Origin: Phoronis ovalis
Taxonomy: Eukaryota; Phoronida; Phoronidae
Length of the DNA: 14,578 bases
Direction: 5' to 3'
Assembly (NCBI GenBank): GCA_028565635.1
Contig: JAOXYB010031521.1
Coordinates: forward strand, 1-14,578
The position numbers and the translations under genes were made by a program. Below the pieces are notes generated by a model that was not told where the DNA came from, ran no database searches, and saw only the letters and a list, made by a program, of their open reading frames with translations. Shown here piece by piece: positions 1 to 8,258 of this stretch (its first letter is position 1; each line of letters begins with the position of its first letter).

Positions 1-199
1 ATTGCACTATTTCCTGATACTTAAGTACTGCACATATACCAGTATTCTTAACTTCTAGTTAACTAACATTTCCTATTGGGCACACTTTTTATAAAATTCC
101 CACATTAATTAGCATATAAAAAATAAAAGTTTACAAGTTTGGTAAAAATTCCCTAAGGGATGGAACGTTGTCATATAAATTACTTTTTTCAAGTATTAG
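1..199. other. Non-coding, nothing identified
   Basis: AT-rich sequence with short A and T runs and no supported feature. Confidence 0.4.
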
Positions 200-682
200 T
201 TAGGTGTTCAGAAAGTTTTTTTTTGCATCGGTCCCTATTAAACAGCCCAGGGAGTCATCCAGGGAGGAGCCACCTTCTGGTTTAAATAGTTCGCAAAAAG
301 TTTTCATTCTCTTGGGAATAAACTCACCTGTATAATTGCGAATACTTTTAAGAAAGAGTAAAAATCCTTGAAACATTGTGGCCTGTACTTTGTTTCAAGG
401 TATCAGGGTGTGCTTGGAATTTGACATGGAGGTTACCATGAGGGCCAACAAAAATATGATGGTATGGAAATTATATGACCTAATACTGGTGTCCCACTAT
501 TTGATTCCTTGTGGTGCGTATGCACTGATACGGGCTGAAGCTGTAAACTGCATGGGGTTGTCATTGTATAATTTTGTTGCAGTATCTAGAGAAGAATTAA
601 AAAACCTGGCAAGTAGCCACTTTGTATATAGCCACACAATTCTGGATCTGGTAGTGCATGCATAGATTTTTCCATTTTGCAT
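200..682 (-). pseudogene. GC-richer block with one mostly open frame, probable decayed coding sequence
   Basis: One minus-strand frame runs from ATG at 682 to TAA at 200, about 161 codons, with only two internal stops: TAG at 499-497 and TGA at 397-395. At the local composition (about 41% G+C by eye) I would expect around ten. The three open pieces are 682-497 (61 codons, including FNSSLDTATKLYNDNPMQF), 494-398 (including LALMVTSMSNSKHT) and 376-203 (58 codons, including ELFKPEGGSSLDDSLGCL). I recognise no family. A consensus donor (ACAG|GTGAGT) inside the last piece at 327 offers a spliced alternative. The opposite strand also has an 80-codon ORF here (426-665), so low stop density from composition is a competing explanation. 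It may be a transposon-derived or gene remnant. Confidence 0.3.
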
Positions 683-1157
683 GTTAACACTTTATTTTTG
701 CCGCAGATGTTACCATAAATATTTCTGGTAATAATAGAGCTTTCTTGCAAAAATGCATAATGTGTTTAAATATGTGATTGTTGAAAAATGTGTATCACAA
801 AACTTGGATGCAGTTCAAATGCTGTCGTATATTACTGTAACAAGGGTCATACATTTTAATGATATCGCCAGTATGCACCTGCATTCTGACTCAAATAAGG
901 GCTGCTAAATAAAATGTTACTTCTTTCTTCATTACCTTTGTATTAATAAACTTGTGCAGAAGTTTAAGTAGAAAGCACCTAGTTCTTATAAGATAAAGTT
1001 TAATTTATTATATTTCAAGGTAAGTAGGAAAATTGTTCTAAAAGCTAAGTAGAAATTCAACCACCTTGTTTTAAACACCATACGGTAGTTCTAAAAAGAT
1101 GATGATGTCAGCAAAAGTTAGCTTTATATTTTATTATGTACGCTGTTAACAAGTAGA
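683..1157. other. Non-coding, no clear feature
   Basis: There is a good isolated donor-like sequence (TTCAAG|GTAAGTAGG, plus strand, ending at 1019), but all upstream frames are short. A strong minus-strand acceptor (catcatcatctttttag, exon side starting near 1096) opens a 34-codon frame with no recognisable product. Neither is called. Confidence 0.35.
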
Positions 1158-1253
1158 CAAAGGATGGGTTTTCAATTCCACAAAGTATGGAAACAATGGT
1201 TCAATCTTTAAAATAACTGCTGGTTTCTGGAATGAATGGCCAAGTCCACTGGA
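1158..1253 (+). CDS. Exon-like block, product unknown (low confidence)
   Basis: The stretch is bounded by an acceptor-like sequence (a T-rich tract ending aacaagtag) and a strong GGACG|GTAAGTGTT donor. Between them one frame is open with a protein-like translation, including KGWVFNSTKYGNNGSIFK and GFWNEWPSPLD. An in-frame TAA lies just upstream, so the block would have to be an internal exon (phase 1 in, phase 1 out). No partner exon was found on the plus strand, and the family is not recognised. About 32 open codons with good splice sites will occur by chance occasionally in a window this size. Confidence 0.2.
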
Positions 1254-1393
1254 CGGTAAGTGTTCTGTTGTCATTAACTGTGACATTCAATTGATGTTTA
1301 TATATTTTTTTGTATATTTAGTAAGTACATAATTGCACACTTGATAGATAACAATTCTGTTTTTTATTTTGTCTTTGAGTATGGAAACAATGG
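1184..1393 (+). repeat. Direct repeat pair, 16 bp, 194 bp apart
   Basis: AGTATGGAAACAATGG occurs at 1184-1199 and exactly again at 1378-1393. The first copy lies inside the exon-like block at 1158-1253, the second 125 bp past its donor. Similarity does not extend beyond the 16 bases, apart from a TCAATTGA...GTTTATA motif that also occurs twice in the area at a different spacing. Confidence 0.5.
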
Positions 1394-3529
1394 CATTATG
1401 TCCGATTTAATTACAATAATCAATTGAGTATGTTTATAATAGTTTTTCTGCATTGTGTACTTTTAGGCGATATAGTGACAAACTCAAATATAAAGAAACA
1501 GTTTTCAATCCATATAATGCTATAATAAGGTGTTGTTTACATAGTATGGTAGTATGTTCTTGTTTTCTAAACAATATACACAACATTGTTTGAAACAATA
1601 TAATTTATCTGATTTTCTTATGTTGCCTTTGGGTTTGTATGAAGTGAGAGCTCAATACTTCATTAGTTTTGTTCTTTATCCTATAATTATTAATTTTGGG
1701 AAGTTTCATCAAATATTTATTAATTTGTAGTCAATTATATAACTATAAAGTAGGAATGTCTTATTGACACTTTTTCCTTTAACATTATCTAACTCCAAGA
1801 GCTTGCAATGTTTTTTTGATATATACACTACCCTAAGTAGTCACAAGGGGAGGGTAATTTTGTTTCCAAACTTTATTGATGCGACTTTCGGCATTTTTTT
1901 TACTTTAACATATGGAGCCTACCCTTTGTGCCTCTAACAGTGAAAATTATAAGTACAATAAAAACAAAAGAAAATGTTTTGATTGTAAAAAAATATTGAA
2001 GACTTCTTCCTGGACAGAAATGCATATTCCATAAGTGCTTTTTTCAAATTTATTGGAAATATATAACAATTTGTTTATAATAAACAACCAAGAAGTATAA
2101 ATGTTTTTAATATCTGGGGGATCAAATGTATTGCCAATACTTACAATTTGATGGGTTTCAAATATATATGACAAGTAATACATAAGATTTTTGCTGCTTA
2201 AATATGTGAGGCCTTTTAATGTTCACGTTTTAAGATGTAGTACCCCCTGGAACAAGCATGAAAAAACTTTAAGGTATCAGCTGGCAAGTTGCTAGTTTCT
2301 TCCTTGATTATTTATTCATTAACCAATATTGCATGAAACAAATTGAGATCAATATCATTGACTGTATAGTCGTGCTTCATGTTGGAATTCATTATTTCAT
2401 CTCGCGTTTTTGTCGATTATCTGAAATATTCATACATATTGTGTGTGTAGAGAGTAGTCGTATGCACATGTCCAGTAGTGGTGCATTCTCACGGGGTGAA
2501 AACTTTAATACGTGCTGACATTACTGGTACATTGGGATTTTGCTGAACCGCAACCAGAATGAGTGCATTTAAAGGTAATTATTTAAGAATTTTTTTGATA
2601 TTAAAGTGTATCAAGATGTTTTGTTTATGTTAGTTGCTTTTTTTTTCTCATTTAATTGATTTGTTTTTAAATAAACATCCTTTAAGAGAAGTGGATCCAG
2701 GATATTCTGAAAGAACGGATGCTTTTTTAATTTAAAGGGTTATTAGATTCATTGTATTTTGGACAGATCTCTAATCTGAATAATTTATAATTTATTGTTG
2801 GATTTTCCAGTGCAACCAACCCAACTTTAAATCTTACTGTATACTTGTGGATAAGACTGATAAATTGTTTGTTGATAAAAAACTCAAAAAATGATTAAAA
2901 CAAAGAACAAACACGTCTTGGAAACTGAATGTTTATTAAATATTATGATAGAAAAGAAACACAATTTTTCCTATGTATCTGATATTTTCAATCCATTTTT
3001 AAAGGAAAAGGTAACCTTAGAAAACGCTCCATTAAAGTAAAATGTAAAATACAATAAAATAGGATATTCTCATGCTGTTAGGTAAAGAAGATATATGAAC
3101 AAGAAAAGCAAACTGAAGTTAGCATTGCATGATCCATACATCACCAGTAAATGGAATTTAGGGAAAACTTGTTAATATTTTCTCCAAAACTAGTAATACC
3201 ATTAAATAATAAAATTCAAGTGTATCTTTCTTATATACAGTTTTTGTTTAGACCTTATATCTTCAGCCAACAGATGTAACCAGGTGGCATTTTCCTCATG
3301 TTTAATTGTAATACAAACACTAGCAAGTGGATTGCTTTAATTAATATTAGTGTGAAGAATTTAATTTAACTCATTAATACACAGACATATTACGAATGTA
3401 AAGTGTTCTTCAGAAAACATATGCTGGTCTGTTTCTCAAGCACCTGATTTTAAAAACGTAAGGTAAAATAGGTACAAATGTATTGACATCGTGTTTTTCT
3501 ATTTAGTATTTAGTACCAGATAATATGTT
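1254..3529. other. Non-coding, AT-rich, no supported gene
   Basis: Only short ORFs occur. A modest CpG cluster at about 2400-2555 is followed by an ATG (2559) in acceptable context and an AAAG|GTAATT donor at 2575. This could be a five-codon first coding exon (MSAFK), but no matching second exon was found. Otherwise there are T-runs and A-runs and no repeats of note apart from the 16-bp pair ending at 1393. Confidence 0.35.
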
Positions 3530-3850
3530 TTGCATGCGGGATTGGGTACGCCGGTATCAGTGCACATGTATTTTTTTTATGAAAAATATCAATCATATTT
3601 GCTTCTGATGCCACTGTTCTGTTGCTGTTGTTATTACAGTTTTCTTTGATACAAATAATTCAAAGTGTCTGTCATATGTTTTTTAACGTTATGACCAGCT
3701 TAACGTGACGTCAGGTAACACACAAATTAGGCGCCAAATTTAATTCGTATTTACTCAGTTGTGAATAACCGTGTTGGATGCTTCATTGGCCTTGCAAAGT
3801 GGCCCTTTTGACGTTACACGTAGTTTTTTACGGTACATGGTTCCAGATAA
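3530..3850. promoter_or_regulatory. CpG-dense patch with CRE, E2F-like and CCAAT-like sites
   Basis: CpG is rare in most of the window but clusters here, with nine or more CpGs between 3685 and 3835 and more at 3536-3552. Within it are a perfect palindromic CRE (TGACGTCA, 3706-3713), GGCGCCAAA (3730-3738, the complement of an E2F-type TTTGGCGCC) and ATTGG (inverted CCAAT, 3785-3789). Clustering of unmethylated-type CpG with these three site classes is typical of housekeeping or cell-cycle promoters in animals. No first exon with a convincing ORF was found on either side, so the direction is unknown. It lies downstream of the minus-strand gene and could serve a neighbouring transcript or an enhancer. 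Confidence 0.3.
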
Positions 3851-4510
3851 GACTGGCAATATACTATATGAATTTTAATAAATAAATCTATTTTCAAAAA
3901 GTACCATCGTATATGTATTAGTAAAAGTAATGTGGAAAATAAAAGTACTATGGAAGCTGAAGGATACAATCACGGAAATTATTCTGAAATATTTATCATA
4001 GCAACTACTTACTGATGCATAGAGCTGATGACAATTTTCATCATACTAGATAACAATTAGATAATAGAACATAACTCTTTATCCTAATTTGTGTAATTAG
4101 GCATTCTACACCTGTGTATTTCATATGACTGTCATTCTAGTTTTCATAGTACACGTATTATAGTTCCTTAGATAAGCAACAAGCAATGGCTATTATGTAA
4201 TGCTTAACTAATTAGTACTTGTTATCTGTTTAAGGATATATTACTTAGTACTTTTCAGGTTTTCATTAGTTATTGATACTGTATCTAATAGATATGTTAT
4301 TTGTAAATGTTATTAATTCTTCCTAATCCATGTAATTATAAGAATACATACAAGTGCTGTGTTGGCAGTGGACTGTAAAATCAGCTTATCTTTATCAAAT
4401 TGCCTTTGTTTCTTTGATTAGATTATGTATCGAAATGTACTTATGATAATATTGATAATTAATGTTAAAAAGGCCACAGACTCAAAGAAAATTTGATATA
4501 TCATTCAAGC
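3851..4510. other. Non-coding spacer between CpG patch and MITE
   Basis: AT-rich, with frequent TTAG/TAACTA-type words and no ORF, splice pair or repeat that stands out. Confidence 0.4.
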
Positions 4511-4515
4511 ATATC
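4511..4515. repeat. Target site duplication, left copy (ATATC)
   Basis: This is identical to 4783-4787 on the other side of the MITE-like element and directly abuts its left terminal repeat. A chance 5-bp match at a fixed position is about 1 in 1000 or somewhat higher given the AT bias. Confidence 0.6.
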
Positions 4516-4532
4516 CAGGCCCGTCAGACACT

Positions 4533-4750
4533 TTTTCAAAAGGGGGGGTGCGTTTTTGACAAGCAAAAAACAAGAAATGTTCGTCTCTCCCTGTCAATTC
4601 AAAATGGAGCGCGTTATTATTTCAAAAGGGGGAGCGTTTGCTATTTCAAAAGGGGGGTGCGTTAACATTACGTTAATGGTCCTCCTATTTCAAAGGGGGG
4701 TGCATTAACATTACATGGGTTACCCCCATTTCAAAAGGGGGGGTGCGTTC
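4533..4750 (+). repeat. Internal CAAAAGGGGGGTGCGTT subrepeats of the MITE
   Basis: At least five related units lie near 4533, 4619, 4643, 4687 and 4728, with a more decayed one near 4595. Each has (A)TTTCAAAA followed by a run of 5-7 G and then TGCGTT or a one-base variant. Two of them (4643 and 4687) share a further AACATTAC extension. Spacing is irregular (roughly 23 to 60 bp), so this is not a simple satellite. It looks like internal amplification or gene-conversion-like spread of the element's terminal motif. Confidence 0.65.
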
Positions 4751-4768
4751 GCACCCAACGCACCCCCC
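4738..4768. repeat. 12-bp perfect inverted repeat (hairpin) at the MITE right end
   Basis: GGGGGGTGCGTT at 4738-4749 pairs perfectly with AACGCACCCCCC at 4757-4768 across a 7-base loop. A second, overlapping palindrome (GGGTGCG-TT-CGCACCC, 4741-4756) lies inside it. At this G+C content it is a stable fold in single-stranded DNA or RNA. Confidence 0.75.
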
Positions 4769-4782
4769 ATCTGACGGCCATG

Positions 4783-4787
4783 ATATC
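4783..4787. repeat. Target site duplication, right copy (ATATC)
   Basis: This abuts the right terminal inverted repeat ending at 4782 and matches 4511-4515 exactly. Confidence 0.6.
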
Positions 4788-5364
4788 TACTGTTTTAAAA
4801 TTCTTGCAGTTTTGCTGTACTATCCAAAGATTTCCTAATTCTTTAAAATTTCTTACGTGTTGCATCATTTGTGTTCAGTATCACGGCTTTTGACAATTTA
4901 CAAAAACGTTCTTAAAGTAGCTATCCCAACTACATAAAAAATAATTCATTTTCTAAATATTAGTATCACAATTATGTGAAACTTTGAGAATCATTAGAAT
5001 GTCCGAAAACTGACATTTTGTTTTGCATGCTGATACGTCTCCTTTACACAGAGAACAGGTATAAATAGAACAATACATCTAAGTTTAAAAATATCAACAT
5101 TGTGATTATTACATACCATAGTATTATATTTGTTAGTTTATAGGACTATACCCTCAGTAAGCTGAGTACTGATAAGTGTATGTGACTAATGTGACATTTG
5201 GAAACCATGTGAAACTTGCAGGTTCTCTGATAAATATAGAAAATGTGGCAAGTTTCTCACAACTACCATAAAAAGGAAATGCAGAGCGAAACTAGGATTA
5301 TTAATCAAAGTCTAAAGTAGCTAGATACAGTTAGTACCTACTTGGTTATGACAGCTAAGGATCC
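4788..5364. other. Non-coding, 3' flank of the minus-strand gene
   Basis: No ORF of note. A 12-bp perfect palindrome, TAAGGATCCTTA, at 5356-5367 overlaps the candidate stop codon of the terminal exon. No AATAAA was found on the minus strand close to 5365. Confidence 0.35.
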
Positions 5365-5395
5365 TTAATGATCCTTTGATCTATTTTTTTTCAAT
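5365..5395 (-). CDS. Possible terminal exon with stop
   Basis: A strong acceptor (gttgcttttctgtcctcag) is followed by one base that would complete the Arg codon split at 5939. The reading is then LKKNRSKDH and TAA. The phase fits the previous exon, and the other two frames stop within a few codons. It would give the protein a short basic tail. The alternative, stopping at 5932 without this splice, is equally simple. A strong pyrimidine tract plus nine open codons can occur by chance in this AT-rich DNA. Confidence 0.25.
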
Positions 5396-5439
5396 CTGAG
5401 GACAGAAAAGCAACTGGTATTTTGTATGTTGGTATATTT

Positions 5440-5445
5440 TTTATT
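5440..5445 (-). promoter_or_regulatory. Candidate poly(A) signal AATAAA
   Basis: This is the first AATAAA on the minus strand downstream of the TAA at 5934-5932. It would give a 3' UTR of about 490 bases if 6120-5932 is the terminal exon. If the 5395-5365 exon is used, this signal lies in an intron. Hexamers of this kind are frequent in AT-rich DNA. Confidence 0.2.
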
Positions 5446-5938
5446 TGTTTTTTTATATATCTGCCATTATGACATTTTTAATGGTCAATAAAATGAGACA
5501 AGTCTCATACGTGTCCTAATAAAGAACTTGCCAATTGCCACATTTTTTGCCTCTAGCCTGTTTACAAAATAGTGATTGAGCTAACATAAATGAGAAGACT
5601 AAAGAAGGATCCAAAATTCTGAGTGTAAACTATCTATTGTTCGAAATGAAAAATATTAGATTGATCTCTGATTTTCTCTTTGGTTTTATCAATGTATAAA
5701 ACAAGTTTCGTATATTAAGGTAGTCTCCAACTGCAACAGATATATCTTTTAATTAAGCTTGTACGCTGTGTAGCCTTTCCAAACACTGATTATGGCTTTA
5801 ATTTTTTTGCGTGTGACAGATGGCATTGAAGTTCTGTAATATTTACTGTAGCAGCTTGTTACAAATCAGCATATGACAGTTATTTCATCATCAATATAAG
5901 AGTTTATACCCAGCATTTCTGTTGCTTTATATTAGCAC

Positions 5939-6120
5939 CTTTCCATACTTTTCCATATATGGACATTAGTGTTAAAGGAAGGTAAGCCAATAAAGGGATT
6001 TCTGCTACTAATTTCTCCATTTCGCCACATTGTCCATGTATAATATCCATTCCTTCCAAATGAACCCAAATCAGTATTTCCTAAGGCATTAGTAATTAAT
6101 CTATTGTTAACATAAGACAA
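5939..6120 (-). CDS. Exon, C-terminal part of the DBH/MOXD1-like protein
   Basis: A pyrimidine-rich acceptor (ttcttttattttaacacag) precedes this 182-bp block, which is open in only one of three frames. It starts in phase 0, matching the previous exon, which ends on a codon boundary 370 bp upstream. It encodes 60 residues, beginning LSYVNNRLITNAL and including RNGYYTWTMWRNGEISSRN and SFNTNVHIWKSME. The composition (three Trp, many Asn, Gly and Thr) is protein-like rather than the Lys/Ile/Phe-rich output of random AT-rich DNA. I do not recognise a specific motif; the C-terminal tails of this family are poorly conserved. The end is either a GGAAAG|GTGCTA donor at 5938-5937 or a direct read-through to a TAA at 5934-5932. 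The latter would make this the terminal exon, with an AATAAA signal on the minus strand at 5445-5440. Confidence 0.55.
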
Positions 6121-6490
6121 CTGTGTTAAAATAAAAGAACCATTGTTATTCAACGAACAATTATTGTGTGAGACTGGTTTATTTAAGCCTAGTTTTTAAT
6201 CAGATAAACTAAAGAACATATTAAAGTCTCCAATGAAATAATTAAATTTTAGGCAGCTCTTAGAATATTTACTGTAGAAAGTCTGAGCCATAATAAGCAG
6301 CTGTGCATGCATGGGTTCAGGTGGTGAATGTTACATATAAAAGAAGAAAATTAGTGATGAGTTTGATTTATAAATTCCCTAAAGATTTCTAGACTATATA
6401 GTTTGCTAAATCTGGCAGCAGCAAGTGTTCTGAATATACAGTTTGAATGGTGTAACATGAAAATTTGAAATTGTCAGCTGCGGCACTTAC

Positions 6491-6569
6491 TGTCAATTTG
6501 ATACAACTGGCATTGTATTGATACCGCAACGTGAATGTAGCATATGTGTACATATAGACTTGGGTCGCA
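6491..6569 (-). CDS. Internal exon, DBH/MOXD1-like domain, Met copper-ligand and Cys block
   Basis: This exon ends at a strong GACA|GTAAGTGCC donor, on a codon boundary. The frame reads VYMYTYATFTLRYQYNASC then IKLT. The Met falls where the family has EMC, whose Met is a CuM ligand in PHM (Met314). The distance from this Met to the next Cys (16 residues) equals what I recall for MOXD1, and an N-glycosylation-type NAS precedes that Cys. The Cys directly after the Met is Tyr here, and Glu before it is Tyr. Three acceptors are possible: cattcag before 6569, cccaag before 6580 and acccaag before 6558. The first two have the better tract, while the third matches the phase of an upstream exon ending at 8206. 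The frame continues open past the donor for about 30 codons, so an unspliced reading cannot be excluded. Confidence 0.5.
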
Positions 6570-6580
6570 CTGAATGTTGT

Positions 6581-8205
6581 CTTGGGAAGAGTTTGCAGAT
6601 AGAAAAAATATTGCAGTCAATAAAAGAACTATATAACTGGAAGTTTTTTAAGGTTCATAAAGAGTTCAATTAAAACATTATTTTGCAAATAACAGCTGTT
6701 TAAAAGTCTTATTGAAGATTCACAGTGGCGCTTTCTATTAGCTACAAGAAGGGCCCCTGCATGAACACGGGCAACTCTACTGCCAGCATTTTATAAGAAT
6801 TTTTTTTGCTACATGTATAAATAATGGTATATTATTAAAAGATGAGAAGGAAGTATGATGATGGTCCCATTATGATTGCTGTTCAGAGTCTACTATCTTG
6901 TGCTACCCTCTTGTGACTGTTTGCATGATTATTTTTCACTGACATACCGAGTAGCATGGACAGATATTATGAAGACATGGCATTACATTGGCAAAGATCT
7001 AAGAAAGCTAAAATTAGTTTATTTCGCCTGATGAAATCAAACCCAGAAAATTATCAAGGTGTGTTTTCTGTACAAGTAAGAAACAAAGGTAGGTTTAACA
7101 ATAAAAAAATATGTAAAACAAAGGTTTCGGAATAAATCAAAACAAAAATGCAATGAAATTCTACACGTCTAAGTAAATTGTTTCTTTTTTCAAAATGTTA
7201 AAAGAGATTCAGCTGAAAAATTATATCAATTAAAAAGGTAGATAATTTACCCGAATAAGATGTATTGGAATTTTGCAGCTATAATCCACGTTATTTTACT
7301 AATTTAGTTTTAATTATGAGTGAAAAATTGTTTGATAGCTGTGTATTTTTATAAACTATCAATATACAATTGCTATCATTATCAAAAAATATTCATTTGA
7401 TTGTTCCACTTTATTTACTTGTGTTTCTAGTTAATGGAAAATTATTTGCTTAAAAATAAACAAATATAGTTTTTAGTCATAATGATTATGAAAAACAATT
7501 AAAAAATTTAATCTAATAAAATACATTCAATCACCAGGATTTCAAGTTATTACAAATTGTGGTCAATAGTATCATCTGCTTATTCCAAACAGAATAAAGA
7601 TGAGTTTTAAGTTATAGCAAATTACCTACATTCTAAAACTCATTTCCTAGCTCCAATTATTTTAAATTATTATGAATTTGGCCAATAATATCCTCACCTT
7701 ATTTCAAACTGAATAGAGAGGTGCAAGTAAGGAATCACCTGTATTTTAAAATTAATTTCTTAGTTTCCTATATTTTAAGTTATTGTGAATTATGGTCAAT
7801 AGTAATATCACCTTATTTTAAATAGAATAAAGAGTAGGTTGTGAATTATCTCTATTCTAAAATCCATTTCCTAGTTTCTGTTTATTCAGATGATAAAAAT
7901 GAATACATGTAAATCTTAATAATAAGTAATTTATTGAGCAGATTGTCTTTGGTGTCAGTAATATGAAACATTATTATATAATGATTAACAGATAAGAAGT
8001 AATGAAAAACATGGTGTATTTGGTACATCTTCCTCACCAATTTGATATGATTACTAAAACACATTTATGTAAGGTACTGGTTAAAAATATTTGGAAAGCA
8101 TTAAAATCATATACTAGCAGTTACTGCTAATTTGTTTTATTTATATATTTAATTATGGTGGTTAGAAATATCTGTGTTAGGCTCTGTCCAAAAGAAACAA
8201 TGCAC
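6581..8205. other. Intron of the minus-strand gene
   Basis: This contains the three-copy tandem repeat at 7539-7882 and a plus-strand 59-codon ORF at 6956-7135. A GC-richer segment at 6722-6785 is open on both strands but has no convincing splice pair. The rest is AT-rich and featureless. Confidence 0.35.
7539..7882. repeat. Three diverged tandem copies of a ~115-bp unit
   Basis: The units are 7539-7658 (120 bp), 7659-7771 (113 bp) and 7772-7882 (111 bp). Each opens with a variant of ATTTTAAGTTATTGTGAATT, continues with GGTCAATAGTA(T/A)TATC and a CTTATTTCAAAC(A/T)GAATA-like segment, and closes with ATTCTAAAACTCATTTCCTAG or a near variant. Copies have drifted by point changes and small indels, indicating an old duplication. 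The unit lies in the 1.6-kb intron of the minus-strand gene. None of it has an open frame of note. Within unit 1 the opening motif recurs weakly near 7605, hinting at an older half-unit. Confidence 0.75.
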
Positions 8206-8258
8206 CTTGATGCAGTGACATGCCAATCCATGCAAAGGATCGAAGAAAAGCAGCAGAC
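8206..8258 (-). CDS. Internal exon, DBH/MOXD1-like domain, R...W.G block
   Basis: A very strong acceptor precedes this block (pyrimidine-rich for about 30 bases, ending tttgctcag). One base completes the split Arg codon from the previous exon, then the frame reads SAAFLRSFAWIGMSLHQ up to a CAAG|GTGCAT donor. Joined to the previous exon this gives C-H-Y-R...R...W-I-G, close to the family's C.YnT..R...(W/x)GG with one extra residue. An alternative end at 8220 (GGCAT|GTCACT, a poor donor), joined to an acceptor before 6569, would give WIGIATQVYM, which aligns without gaps to the family's GG..T..EM segment. The better splice site favours 8206 and the better alignment favours 8220. All three frames are open here, so the frame choice relies on phase and motif. 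Confidence 0.45.

Larger units (their letters stand above)
4516..4782. mobile_element. MITE-like non-autonomous DNA transposon, 267 bp
   Basis: The ends are 13-bp imperfect terminal inverted repeats: CAGGCCCGTCAGA at 4516-4528 and its counterpart TCTGACGGCCATG at 4770-4782 (11 of 13 positions pair). A perfect 5-bp duplication, ATATC, flanks the element at 4511-4515 and 4783-4787. The interior has no transposase; its two short ORFs are by-products of repeated motifs. It carries several copies of a TTTCAAAAGGGGGGTGCGTT-like unit and ends with a 12-bp perfect hairpin. Its base composition (G-runs, several CpGs) is unlike the flanking AT-rich DNA, consistent with insertion. The superfamily cannot be set from the ends alone. 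Confidence 0.7.

Noticed and set aside
800-830. tRNA-like B-box word AGTTCAAATGC, considered as a SINE or tRNA promoter
   Set aside because: There is no A-box at the proper distance, no cloverleaf, and no A-tail or flanking duplication.
1947-2183. Minus-strand 78-codon ORF
   Set aside because: Its composition is dominated by Phe, Leu, Ile and Ser, as expected from random AT-rich DNA, and no motif is visible.
4462-4708. Two overlapping plus-strand ORFs of 67 and 71 codons
   Set aside because: They run through the MITE's repeated G-run motifs. Their repeated FKRG / ISKGG words come from the DNA repeats, not from a protein.
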